64,000 nt of DNA from Bradyrhizobium amphicarpaeae. Lineage in GTDB: Bacteria; Pseudomonadota; Alphaproteobacteria; Rhizobiales; Xanthobacteraceae. Position 1 is the first letter of the stretch. Every line of letters starts with the position of its first letter. Positions 8,160 to 16,011 of this stretch are shown one piece after another. The translations under genes were made by a program, and so were the position numbers. Below the pieces are notes generated by a model, which had not been told where the DNA came from, searched no databases, and saw only the letters and a list, made by a program, of their open reading frames with translations. The DNA is taken from assembly GCF_002266435.3 (NCBI RefSeq), contig NZ_CP029426.2:3688001-3752000 (forward strand). Direction: 5' to 3'.

Positions 8160-8375
8160 CTATGACTCACACAACGTGACGAGGTTCTCTTTGAGGAATT
8201 TCGCAATGCGCTGTGCCTCCTCGTAGGATGTATCAGGGCGAAGATCGAAGCCGACGGTTTTCTCGAACAGCGAGAGATTGTCGCCGTCGTAACATTCCAT
8301 GATGATCCAGGGCTGGCCGCTGCCGAACTCGCCAACCCGGAAGTGCGGTCTCGCGCGTTTTGTTGTCGTAGCCAT
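8160..8375 (-). CDS. 71-residue hypothetical protein
   Basis: From the ATG at 8375 the product starts MATTTKRARPHFRVGEFGSG and contains WIIMECYDGDNLSLFEK followed by a helical region with FDLRPDTSYEEAQRIAKFLK. The last part recalls a short motif I have seen in rhizobial hypothetical proteins, where an acidic helix follows a 'DLRPGTSYE'-like turn; no function is attached to it. It follows the gene at 8389-8694 by 13 bases, so the two are probably co-transcribed. Confidence 0.6.
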   Translation of the reverse strand: MATTTKRARPHFRVGEFGSGQPWIIMECYDGDNLSLFEKTVGFDLRPDTSYEEAQRIAKFLKENLVTLCES

Positions 8376-8388
8376 TGGTTGTTGCTCG

Positions 8389-8694
8389 CTATGAGGGACC
8401 TGCGCGCCGCGTAGCCTGACTTCGGTAGAACTGTTCGAGTTTATCGACCTCGTGCAGCCATTGCCGCAGGACATCGCGCATTTTCGCATGACCGTCGGCG
8501 ATGACCATGTCGGCATTGCCAGTTGGTCGACTTCCAACCTCTATTGAGAACGTGCCGACACGGTGTCGGCTCTCGTCGTCAATTTCGAAGCGAATGATCT
8601 GCTCCCCAGACTCCCAAAGGTCTAGGCCCGAAAACCGCATCTTCGAGTTCGTGAGTCCGTCGGTTGGAGCGAGGCGGTCCGGCACTTCAGGCAT
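8389..8694 (-). CDS. 101-residue hypothetical protein
   Basis: I selected the ATG at 8694 because GAGGA lies 7 bases upstream; the frame is open back to 8829 and an ATG at 8730 lacks a binding site. The product, MPEVPDRLAPTDGLTNSKMR onward, has predicted beta strands (MRFSGLDLWE, GEQIIRFEIDD, VGTFSIEVG) followed by a C-terminal helix. No family is recognised. It is transcribed with the 71-residue gene downstream. Confidence 0.55.
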   Translation of the reverse strand: MPEVPDRLAPTDGLTNSKMRFSGLDLWESGEQIIRFEIDDESRHRVGTFSIEVGSRPTGNADMVIADGHAKMRDVLRQWLHEVDKLEQFYRSQATRRAGPS

Positions 8695-8736
8695 TTTAGA
8701 ATCCTCGAATCGCTGGAAAGCCTGAAGCATGCCATT

Positions 8737-8785
8737 GTCAAAGCGGCCCGGGGTTAACGGGTGCTCTTGTTCACAGGAATCCGGC
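8737..8785. repeat. dispersed ~50-bp repeat, copy B
   Basis: This is the second copy of the element at 7600-7649, in the same orientation, with small indels. It lies in the gap between the genes at 8389-8694 and 8796-9137. Confidence 0.6.
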
Positions 8786-8795
8786 ACGGTTGATC

Positions 8796-9137
8796 CTAGT
8801 CCCGCTTGATCCTGGGACTGAAGGTCCAACTCAGCTCGGTCGCTCCCTTGTGCTGGGCGATGTTAAGCTGAAGGATGTCGTCATTGGTGCTGCACTGTTC
8901 GCAGAAGAACTTTACGAACATGCCGTGACGCCGCGAACTCGGATTACAAGCCCCTGAATCGATGCTAGTCGTTGTGCTCGATCCATCCACCACGATCTTG
9001 ACAACCGATTCCGCGTCCTCGCCTCGATCGAAAAACACCGCACCGGTGTGGTGCAAATACTCGCCGCCGCAGCGCGGGCAAGCCAAGTCCATGACGCTTC
9101 CGCGATCTAGCAGCGTGATATTCTTTGATTTTTGCAA
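8796..9137 (-). CDS. zinc-ribbon-like hypothetical protein
   Basis: A CPRCGG pair near the N-terminus and a CEQC pair about 60 residues later form a likely four-Cys zinc site; between them lie beta-rich segments (VVKIVVDGSS, GMFVKFFCEQC). The 113-aa version starts at a TTG (9137) with GAGGGA about 7 bases upstream; an ATG at 9092, just before the first Cys pair, is an alternative giving 98 aa. The function is unknown; nucleic-acid binding is only a guess. Confidence 0.6.
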   Translation of the reverse strand: MQKSKNITLLDRGSVMDLACPRCGGEYLHHTGAVFFDRGEDAESVVKIVVDGSSTTTSIDSGACNPSSRRHGMFVKFFCEQCSTNDDILQLNIAQHKGATELSWTFSPRIKRD

Positions 9138-9437
9138 TGTTGCTTCCCTCGGCTGGAATGTGGCGACATCCTACCACATGCAACCGGCACGACGCGTGCC
9201 CCGGGCACCCCGGGATGGCTTTTTCTGCAAATCAGTCATGGGATGTCCGCGGGCGGCTGTCGGGTGCCGCGACTGCGGACGGGTGGAAACGGGCGAAGAT
9301 CTGATGGTCTCAGTCGTCGCCAGCCTGGAATCTCTCGCCGCGTGAACGTGAAATCGTGCCTCGCCGGTTCGCTGGCGTGGGCCCTTGCCAGCCACCTTCA
9401 CCGGACGCAGTTAAATTGAAACTCGTAGTTGGGGGCT
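9138..9437. other. intergenic stretch without a supported gene
   Basis: This run of 300 bases lies between two minus-strand hypothetical genes. Frames of about 75-95 codons exist on both strands but have Arg/Gly/Ser-rich shadow composition and no ribosome binding site. I see no RNA gene or clear terminator. Confidence 0.45.
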
Positions 9438-9932
9438 TCACCTTCTGCCGGAGCGGTGTCGCTTCTCGATGGTCTCGATTATGATTTCGAAGAACTGCGT
9501 CAATAGATCCACATAGTGATCTGCTCCCCGGCCGAAAAACTCGAAGTCGCTTGGACCACTGCCTGGTCTAGAGGGTACAAAGACAGGGCGCACGTTGCCG
9601 ACATCCGACACGTTGAGGTGTATGACATAACGCTCCATTGCGTCACCACGGAGATCGATTGATAACATCCCATAACGTCCGGTCTCGTTCGAGTGCTCGA
9701 ACTTCCCGCATTCGAAATGGAAGCCAGAATCGTCAATCGCGTCATTCACCTCGTCGATAGCCCCCCGGATCGCCGCAACGGCCTCAGACCAGCGCGCATC
9801 AGTCTGCCTTCGCTTTCGGTCGGCTTCTTGATCTGCCCTCGCCTTCTCTACCTCTCGCGAGGCGCGAGCGTCGTCGGCGCGTTGCTTTCTCGCGGTCAGA
9901 GCAGCCAGCTTGGTCTTTGCCTTCTCATCCAT
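9438..9932 (-). CDS. 164-residue hypothetical protein with N-terminal coiled coil
   Basis: The ATG at 9932 follows a GGGGG run. Residues 1-50 form a strongly charged helix (LAALTARKQRADDARASREV, then EKARADQEADRKRRQ), likely a coiled coil. The C-terminal ~100 residues are mixed alpha/beta (GFHFECGKFEHSNETGRYGM, LSIDLRGDAM, RYVIHLNVSDVG) and look like a small folded domain. No family is recognised. It is the first gene downstream of the tRNA-Ser on the same strand, within the AT-richer stretch. Confidence 0.6.
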   Translation of the reverse strand: MDEKAKTKLAALTARKQRADDARASREVEKARADQEADRKRRQTDARWSEAVAAIRGAIDEVNDAIDDSGFHFECGKFEHSNETGRYGMLSIDLRGDAMERYVIHLNVSDVGNVRPVFVPSRPGSGPSDFEFFGRGADHYVDLLTQFFEIIIETIEKRHRSGRR

Positions 9933-10023
9933 GACGCCCCCATGCGAATTTGTGGCTTGAGTTGTTGGTAAAGCGACGATCAAGAAAAAATGACCGTACA
10001 TTTCAATTACTTAGATGATGCAA

Positions 10024-10113
10024 TGGCGGAAGGGGTGGGATTCGAACCCACGGTACCCTTGCGGGCACGCCGGTTTTCAAGACCGGTGCCTTAAACCACT
10101 CGGCCACCCTTCC
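10024..10113 (-). tRNA. tRNA-Ser (anticodon UGA), CCA encoded
   Basis: Read on the minus strand, GGAAGGG at the 5' end pairs with CCCTTCC before the discriminator G and an encoded CCA (10024-10026). The anticodon stem CCGGT/ACCGG encloses the loop CTTGAAA, giving anticodon TGA (plus-strand positions 10077-10079), which reads UCA and wobble Ser codons. A long class II variable arm and a T arm with GTGGG-TTCGAAT-CCCAC confirm a serine tRNA. Its 3' end faces the AT-richer cluster of short genes. Confidence 0.95.
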
Positions 10114-10681
10114 AAACCCGGAATAGCTGTCGCTTAACGTAGTCGGTGGCGCAAGGCAACGCGAAGTTACCCCCTCGTCCCCTTCGGCCGCCCGATCTGT
10201 CAGGCGAGCGTCAGCCTGCTCCTTTACCCTATGCCCTTCTCAGCAATCCCGGACACTGGCGACATCTCCCAGGGCGTCGCTGGTTGCGAGGCCCGGTTTG
10301 GATTCGCCTCCGTTTCCGGCCTCGTTTGCCGGCTACAAGGAGAAACGTCGCTCCACCCGCTGGGAGTGCACTGCGAGACTCGTTGTTGCTGCGTTGTGCT
10401 CAGCGGCCGCAAAACGCACAGCCCGTTTGCGCCGAAGCGCAGTCGGAATTATCGGGAGAGACGATCACCATCGCTGACTTCACTGTCAGTCGACTCCCGG
10501 CGATAGTGCTCGTACTCGAGGTCGGTGAGAGTGCCGGCGGTCCAGCGCTCTTAGTTAAACCGTTCATTCGGCCGACGCTGCGCGGACTCCGCTCTGCGCC
10601 GCCTCCGTTCTCATGGTCGCTCTCGCTCGCCTCCACCTGGGCGGGTGCATCAATCATGATGCACACCTGTTTGAGCCGCCG
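10114..10681. other. gene-poor region upstream of tRNA-Ser carrying one copy of a dispersed repeat
   Basis: Frames on both strands across this 568-base stretch look like shadows or debris: Pro/Arg/Ser-rich with no binding sites. It contains one copy of a ~90-bp repeat (10256-10350). The tRNA-Ser promoter should lie close to 10114 but cannot be placed with confidence. Confidence 0.5.
10256..10350. repeat. ~90-bp imperfect direct repeat, copy 1
   Basis: A 46-bp core (10274-10319) is identical to 11604-11649, and similarity extends on both sides with small indels. Together with copy 2 it brackets the DUF4145-like gene in direct orientation. Confidence 0.75.
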
Positions 10682-11296
10682 TTACGTTTGCTCGCCCTTC
10701 GCCTCTTTCAATCCTCTATCAATACGTGCAGTCAGAACGAACAGGAAATTACCCAGGGCTTCGGCAAACTCAACCGACTGTTTGGCTTCATCCGGAGAAA
10801 CGTGCGGATTTTCTCTGTCGGCATGTCGGGGACGGTTTGAACCTAGTCGGACCTCATGAGCCCACTCCGCCATTCCCTTGGTGAGAAGGTTCTGTGACAG
10901 CGCTTCGTCGATCCGAGAATACAGGCTTCCATTCGTTAGCCCGCGGACCTTAAGCATCGCGTCAACTGCGCTGCCGGCCATGACTGCGGCGGCGTCGGGC
11001 GCATGAAGTGTTTCATATGCCTGCTGAAGATACGTCCGCGCCGGTTCGGGAATATCCGTATGGGCCATTCGTGCATCCGGGAATATCTCAAAAAACGCAA
11101 ACTGATCGCCGCCGCTAGGCAAACCGGAGCAGGTTACGATCGAGCCACAAGATCTGCACCGATAGCATCCCCAATATCGGTTCGGACCTCCGTCTGTCCG
11201 AGACGTCGGGCCTTCGCTCCCCCACATGCGTATAAAGTTGGGGGCGGCAATTGAGCAGTGCGGACAACGCTTGAGGCCGATGAGTTGGACCCCCAT
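10682..11296 (-). CDS. DUF4145-like protein with N-terminal zinc ribbon
   Basis: From the ATG at 11296 the product has 204 aa. An N-terminal CPHC pair and a Cys cluster in YWGCYRCRSCGSIVTC form a zinc ribbon within the first ~60 residues. The C-terminal helical region (ARTYLQQAYETL, MAGSAVDAMLKVRGL, MAEWAHEVRLGSNRPRHAD) matches the DUF4145 pattern, in which a helical domain carries a conserved His/Asp-type end (here RHADRENPHVS). DUF4145 proteins often accompany restriction or defence genes, but none is next to this one. The frame stays open to a TTG at 11368; the start is uncertain. Confidence 0.7.
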   Translation of the reverse strand: MGVQLIGLKRCPHCSIAAPNFIRMWGSEGPTSRTDGGPNRYWGCYRCRSCGSIVTCSGLPSGGDQFAFFEIFPDARMAHTDIPEPARTYLQQAYETLHAPDAAAVMAGSAVDAMLKVRGLTNGSLYSRIDEALSQNLLTKGMAEWAHEVRLGSNRPRHADRENPHVSPDEAKQSVEFAEALGNFLFVLTARIDRGLKEAKGEQT

Positions 11297-11585
11297 TGTT
11301 GGATTGCCGGTTTGCTGACCACGCGTCAGTTCTGTTTTCAAATCAGCGACTGACAAAATTCTCTCCAATAATGTGGTTGGAGAGGTAATCGCAACTTTTG
11401 CGGGAGAACAAGCTTCAAACGCGTCTTGTCCCCCGCCGCAAAATCACACCGTGGGCTAGGGGTAGGATTGAACCGGAGAAAATAAAATAGCTTGCCAAAA
11501 CGGCGATCTTTGGTTGTCTCAGTCCGCCAGCATCGAGCCCTTTGGACATATTCCGGCTCCCCAACGAGATCGGGAACTCGCCTCG

Positions 11586-11683
11586 ATTGGCGACGCTACC
11601 CAAGCGTCGCTGGTTGCGAGGCCCGGTTTGGATTCGCCTCCGTTTCCGGGCCTCGTTTGCTACCCTGCAAAGAAAAACGGCGC
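11586..11683. repeat. ~90-bp imperfect direct repeat, copy 2
   Basis: This copy contains the 46-bp core at 11604-11649, identical to 10274-10319. The surrounding gap, 11297-11728, otherwise holds no gene I can support. Confidence 0.75.
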
Positions 11684-11728
11684 CCCGGTGAGGAGCGCCG
11701 TCTGGAATTTGTCGTGGCCGCGCCTGCT

Positions 11729-12103
11729 TCAGTAGCCGCAGGACGCGCAGTTCATCTGCACCGGCGCGTAATAGGAATATCCCGGCGAGACCATCTGGAC
11801 GCGCTGGCGGGTGGCGTATTGCGGCGGGATGCGCTCGTACTGAACGCTCGGCGGCGCGACCATCACGGTCTGCGGCACCATCACGGTGCGGTACTGCGCG
11901 GGCGTGCGGTGCGCGACGGTTGCGCCCGGCGACACCATCACAGTCTCGTCGACCGTGCGATATTGCGGCGCGACGTATTGCTGCTGATAGCAGGTCTGGC
12001 ACGGCGGCGGCGCGTAGCAATTGTAGCAGCCGGCGGAGGCCGCGCCCGTCATGGAAATCGCGGCGACGGCGGTCGAGAAAACAACGGCGAGAGTACGAGA
12101 CAT
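11729..12103 (-). CDS. secreted Tyr/Pro/Gln-rich repetitive protein
   Basis: The ATG at 12103 begins a signal peptide, MSRTLAVVFSTAVAAISMTG with cleavage after ASA. The 124-aa precursor then carries a Cys-Tyr-rich segment (GCYNCYAPPPCQTCYQQQY) and four loose repeats built on PAQYRTVMVP, PPQYATRQRV, VAPQYRTVDE and SVQYERIP, ending in an MNCASCGY tail. Six Cys and regular Tyr suggest an extracellular, possibly disulphide-linked or surface-associated structural protein. I know no function. Confidence 0.7.
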   Translation of the reverse strand: MSRTLAVVFSTAVAAISMTGAASAGCYNCYAPPPCQTCYQQQYVAPQYRTVDETVMVSPGATVAHRTPAQYRTVMVPQTVMVAPPSVQYERIPPQYATRQRVQMVSPGYSYYAPVQMNCASCGY

Positions 12104-12608
12104 TATGCGGTGCCCCAATTGCCCGAAATGGATTTGCGAAGGTGGCCGCATTATACGCCGCAAAATTTTGGGCTGCTGAAGTTCATCGGGGCATCCTTAA
12201 TGCGAACGGCCTTCTTTCGCCGGCCATTCAGGACTCATTGACCATTGCGGGAAGCCAGAGCACGGCGTGCCCACAACGCCAGATGCCGAACCTGGATGCC
12301 GAACCTGGATGCCGAACCTGGACGGCGTTCCTGGACGGCGTTCCTGGATCGCGATCCTGGACCGACAGCGTACTGCCGGCCGATCGCATCGCGGCCGGCG
12401 ACGGGAGCGGCAGGTCTCGTTGCTCTCGGGTCACACTCGCCGAAAATCCGTCAATTCCGGCCGCTGATGACCGCTTCTTGTGCATCGCTCCCGCCCAGGT
12501 TGCCGGGCCATCTGCTGACGCGCGCCGCCGGATTTGACATATTCGGTAACAATGGAATCGCCGGCCGGCATCCTCGGACATGCCAAGCCGTCGGCAGGGG
12601 GCGGGCGG
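12104..12608. other. divergent intergenic region with minisatellite
   Basis: This stretch of 505 bases separates the secreted-protein gene and the autotransporter gene, which are transcribed away from each other. It should hold both promoters. It contains a 13-bp tandem repeat (12283-12360) and a TTGACA sequence at 12534-12539, but no good -10 element follows it at 16-18 bases. Confidence 0.5.
12283..12360. repeat. six tandem 13-bp units
   Basis: The six consecutive units are ATGCCGAACCTGG three times, ACGGCGTTCCTGG twice and ATCGCGATCCTGG once. Each keeps CCTGG at its end. There are no spacers, so this is not CRISPR. Confidence 0.9.
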
Positions 12609-15600
12609 ATGCATCATCGATTGGTGTTTCGGCGCGACAAGCGCGCCATGAGCGGCAAGCTCTCGTTCGGCAACGGGTCCGCCCTGCTCGCGACCTTCGC
12701 GACCGCATTGATCGCCGTCCTCGCCGGACACCCCGGGAGCGCCCTCGCCGCCTGCGCCGTCACGGCGAGCCCGAACACCGTCACCTGCAACAGCACGGTC
12801 ACGACCAACACGACGAACACCGACGCGGCGAGCGCGTCGTCGACCGACCGTGGCCAGGCATTCAGCACGGGCGCGGTGAGCGCGACGATCAATGCGGGCC
12901 AGACCGTCAGCGGCTTCGGCCTTGCGGTCAGCGCGAACGGCGCCGGCATCAACGTGGTCAACAACGGTGCCGTGACGACGACCCAGGCCGTGCACGCGCT
13001 CGACATCAGCACGAGCACCGGAAACATCGTCTATTCGGGCAATGGCAGCGCCAGCAACACCGCCAATTCCGGAATTGGCCTCAACATGAATACCAATGGG
13101 CCCGGCACCATCACGGTCGGAACGAGCGCAACACCCGTCACGCCGACCTTCCAGGGGTCGACGGCCATGCAGCTTATCGCGGCCAGCTCGATCAACATGG
13201 CCATGAACGGCGGCTCGCTGACGACGCTGTCGTCCTTCGGCGATGGTGCCCTCGTCAGCGGCGGCGACGTCAAGGTGGCCCTGACAGGCAACAGCACCAT
13301 CATCAACGCAAGCGGAGCCATGGCTTCGAGAGGTCTCGACATCTTCGGGAGCGTTGCCATCAGCGTAAGTTCGAATGCCACGATCGGAGGCGCCACCGCC
13401 GCGACGTCGTTCAATATCGGCATCCTTGCCTCCGCTTTCTCCGCCAGCGGCAACGATGACGTCACCGTCAACCAGACCGGCGGCACGATCTTCGCGACGA
13501 ATCTGGGCATCAACGCGAGTAACGGCACTGGATCCGGGACGGTCACTGTCAACACGGCGGCCGGCAGCGCGATCACGCTAACCGACCCTGGTGGCTCCGG
13601 CATCGAGGCCAGCACGAACAGCGCAGGTGCTGCGGTCACGGTGAACCAGGCCGGCGCGATCACGGGTGGCGCGGGCGGCATCAATGCCGTGATCTTCAGC
13701 GCAGCCAATTCCCGCGACATCAACATCACCAGCAGCGGCCTCATCGATGCCACATCCACGGGCATCAACGCGTTCACGGCGGGAAGCGGCAACATCAACG
13801 TCACGACGTCTGGCGTCATCAACGGACCCGAGGGTGGCGGCATCATCGCTAATTCCGTCGACGGCCACATCACCGTCAACGTCAACGCCGGCACCGTGCG
13901 CGGCAGTGCGGCCGGCTTTCTCAACCCGGGCGTCGGGGCCACCGCATCGGGGAGCGGCGGCGCGACCATCAACATCGCCGCGGGCGCGACCGTGGCCGGA
14001 CCGCAGTTCTTCGGTGTCACGGTCAGCGGCACCAACAACGTGATCACGAATCTCGGCACGATCAGCGGCGCCAACGGCGTCCTCGCCACGGGAGCCACGA
14101 CGATCGTCAATGCCGGCGCGATCACCACGTCCGGAGAGGCCGTGCGGTTCAACAGCGCGGGCAGCACGCTGGAGATGCGGGGACCAGCCGCCACCCTTAC
14201 CGGCCAGGTCTACGGCAGCGGCACCGATACGGTCCGCTTCTCCGGCACCGGCGCGAACACGTTCGATGTCAGCCAGGTCGACAGCGGCTGGGGACTGCTC
14301 GACAAGACGGGCTCGTCGAATTGGACGCTGACGGGAACGTCGACAACGACCGCGATCATGACCGTCAACGGCGGCACCTTGTCGGTCAACGGCGACATCA
14401 CCTCGACCGGCGGCGTCACCGTGAATTCCGGCGGCACGCTCGGCGGCATCGGCACGGTGTCGTCGACCATCATCAATGCCGGCGGCTCGCTTGCGCCCGG
14501 CAATTCGATCGGCACCCTCACGGTCAGCGGCAATCTCACCTTCTCCGGCGCCAGCAATTACGTGGTCGAGGTCTCGCCCGGCACGGCGGACCGCACCAAC
14601 GTGACGGGCACCGCGACACTGGCCGGTACGCTTCGCGCGATCGGCATCGGCGGGACCTACACGCCCGGTACGCAGTACACCGTCCTGAACGCAGCAGGCG
14701 CACGCAGCGGGACCTTCAGCGCGCTGGCGATCTCGGGGAATTTCGGCATCACGCGCCCGCACATCGAATACGACGCCAACAACGTCTATCTCGTGCTCGA
14801 CCAGGCACTCGTCTCGCCATTCCTGGTCAACGGCACCCGCAACCAGATCGCGACGGCGGGCGCGGTCGATACCGCGTTCCTCGGCGGCAGCGGCGCATTC
14901 TCGGCGCTGATGGGCCTGACGTCCCCGCAACTCAACGCCGCGCTCGATCAGCTTTCGGGCGAGGTGCACGCCTCGACGGTCGGCACGCTGGCCAACGACA
15001 GCCTGGCGATGCGCAGCGCGATCCTCGGACGCCTTCGGCAAGCTTCGTTCGGCGGTGACATGGATGCGATGGCCGCATTGTCGCTTGGCGGCCCCCAGAC
15101 CGCGTTCGCCGCCTACGCGATGGAGAGCGCGCTCGCCTACGATAAATCGCCGGTGATGACCAAGGCGCCGCCGCGGCCGGTCTCCGACACCGTGTTCTGG
15201 GCCCAGGGCCTGGGCGCGTGGGGCACGTTCAACGGTGACGGCAACGCGGCCAGCGTGCGGCGCGACCTGGCCGGCTTCATCACCGGCGTCGATACGCGCG
15301 TCGGCGGCGCCGGTCGGCTCGGCTTCGCCGCCGGCTATACCGGCACCAGGAACACGCTCGACGGTCGCGGTTCCTCGAATGTCGATACCGCCCACATCGC
15401 CGGTTACGGCGGCTGGCGCTTCGGCAGCATCAACCTGCGGGCCGGCGGCGCCTATGCCTTCCACACCATCGGCACTGATCGGCTGGCGAACTTCGTCGGC
15501 TTCGCCGATCGCCTGACCTCGCGGACCGACGGCAGCACCGGGCAGGTCTTCGGTGAAGTCGGCTACGGCGTCGCCTTCGGCAAGCTGGCTTTGGAGCCGT

Positions 15601-16010
15601 TCGCCGGGGCCGCCTGGGTGCGCGTGCATGCCGATGCGAGCGCCGAACTCGGCGGAGCGGCAGCGCTTAACGTCGCGGCACAAACCTTCGAAACCGGCTA
15701 TGCCACGCTCGGCGCGCGCGCCGCCACCTTCGTGCCGTTGGCACACGACATGATGCTGATCCCGCGGGCGACGTTTGCCTGGCAGCATGCATTCAACGAT
15801 GTGACCCCGAATGCCGTGATGGCATTCCAGGTCGCACCGGCGTCGTTCACGATCTCGGGCGTTCCGGTCGCGCGGGACTCGCTCCTCGCCGAGGCCGGCG
15901 TCGATTTTGCGATCGGCCGCCACATGACGATCGGCCTGTCCTATGTCGGCCAGCTCGGCAATGTTGTCACCGACCACGCCGCCAAGGGCAAATTCTCCTG
16001 GGCGTTCTAA
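12609..16010 (+). CDS. autotransporter (type Va) with beta-rich passenger
   Basis: With the ATG at 12609 (GC-rich AGGGGG site upstream) the protein has 1133 aa. A signal peptide with an extended basic N-region ends near ALAA-CAVTAS. The passenger, about residues 50-850, is Ala/Gly/Thr/Asn/Ser-rich beta-helix sequence; near 570-640 it has the PATR-type pattern GGTLSVNGDI, GGTLGGIGTV, GGSLAPGNSIGTL. The last ~270 residues form an autotransporter beta-barrel (start near VFWAQGLGAWGTF) that ends in FSWAF with terminal Phe. It is therefore outer-membrane anchored or released at the surface; adhesion is the usual role, but nothing here fixes a ligand. Other starts are at 12552 and 12648. Confidence 0.85.
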   Translation: MHHRLVFRRDKRAMSGKLSFGNGSALLATFATALIAVLAGHPGSALAACAVTASPNTVTCNSTVTTNTTNTDAASASSTDRGQAFSTGAVSATINAGQTVSGFGLAVSANGAGINVVNNGAVTTTQAVHALDISTSTGNIVYSGNGSASNTANSGIGLNMNTNGPGTITVGTSATPVTPTFQGSTAMQLIAASSINMAMNGGSLTTLSSFGDGALVSGGDVKVALTGNSTIINASGAMASRGLDIFGSVAISVSSNATIGGATAATSFNIGILASAFSASGNDDVTVNQTGGTIFATNLGINASNGTGSGTVTVNTAAGSAITLTDPGGSGIEASTNSAGAAVTVNQAGAITGGAGGINAVIFSAANSRDINITSSGLIDATSTGINAFTAGSGNINVTTSGVINGPEGGGIIANSVDGHITVNVNAGTVRGSAAGFLNPGVGATASGSGGATINIAAGATVAGPQFFGVTVSGTNNVITNLGTISGANGVLATGATTIVNAGAITTSGEAVRFNSAGSTLEMRGPAATLTGQVYGSGTDTVRFSGTGANTFDVSQVDSGWGLLDKTGSSNWTLTGTSTTTAIMTVNGGTLSVNGDITSTGGVTVNSGGTLGGIGTVSSTIINAGGSLAPGNSIGTLTVSGNLTFSGASNYVVEVSPGTADRTNVTGTATLAGTLRAIGIGGTYTPGTQYTVLNAAGARSGTFSALAISGNFGITRPHIEYDANNVYLVLDQALVSPFLVNGTRNQIATAGAVDTAFLGGSGAFSALMGLTSPQLNAALDQLSGEVHASTVGTLANDSLAMRSAILGRLRQASFGGDMDAMAALSLGGPQTAFAAYAMESALAYDKSPVMTKAPPRPVSDTVFWAQGLGAWGTFNGDGNAASVRRDLAGFITGVDTRVGGAGRLGFAAGYTGTRNTLDGRGSSNVDTAHIAGYGGWRFGSINLRAGGAYAFHTIGTDRLANFVGFADRLTSRTDGSTGQVFGEVGYGVAFGKLALEPFAGAAWVRVHADASAELGGAAALNVAAQTFETGYATLGARAATFVPLAHDMMLIPRATFAWQHAFNDVTPNAVMAFQVAPASFTISGVPVARDSLLAEAGVDFAIGRHMTIGLSYVGQLGNVVTDHAAKGKFSWAF

Positions 16011-16011
16011 G

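Noticed and set aside
10146..10859. 237-codon plus-strand frame right of tRNA-Ser
   Set aside because: It spans a dispersed repeat and the 3' part of the DUF4145-like gene; Arg/Pro/Ser-rich with no motif or binding site.
11415..12020. 201-codon minus-strand frame overlapping the Tyr-rich secreted protein gene
   Set aside because: The alternative frame has a clear signal peptide and internal repeats, and this one is Arg/Ala-rich and crosses a dispersed repeat.
12283..12360. Repeat array as a CRISPR
   Set aside because: Units are 13 bp and contiguous without spacers, and no cas genes are present.
12534..12539. TTGACA as the autotransporter promoter -35
   Set aside because: No acceptable -10 sequence follows at 16-18 bases, and the position overlaps the possible 5' end of the coding frame.
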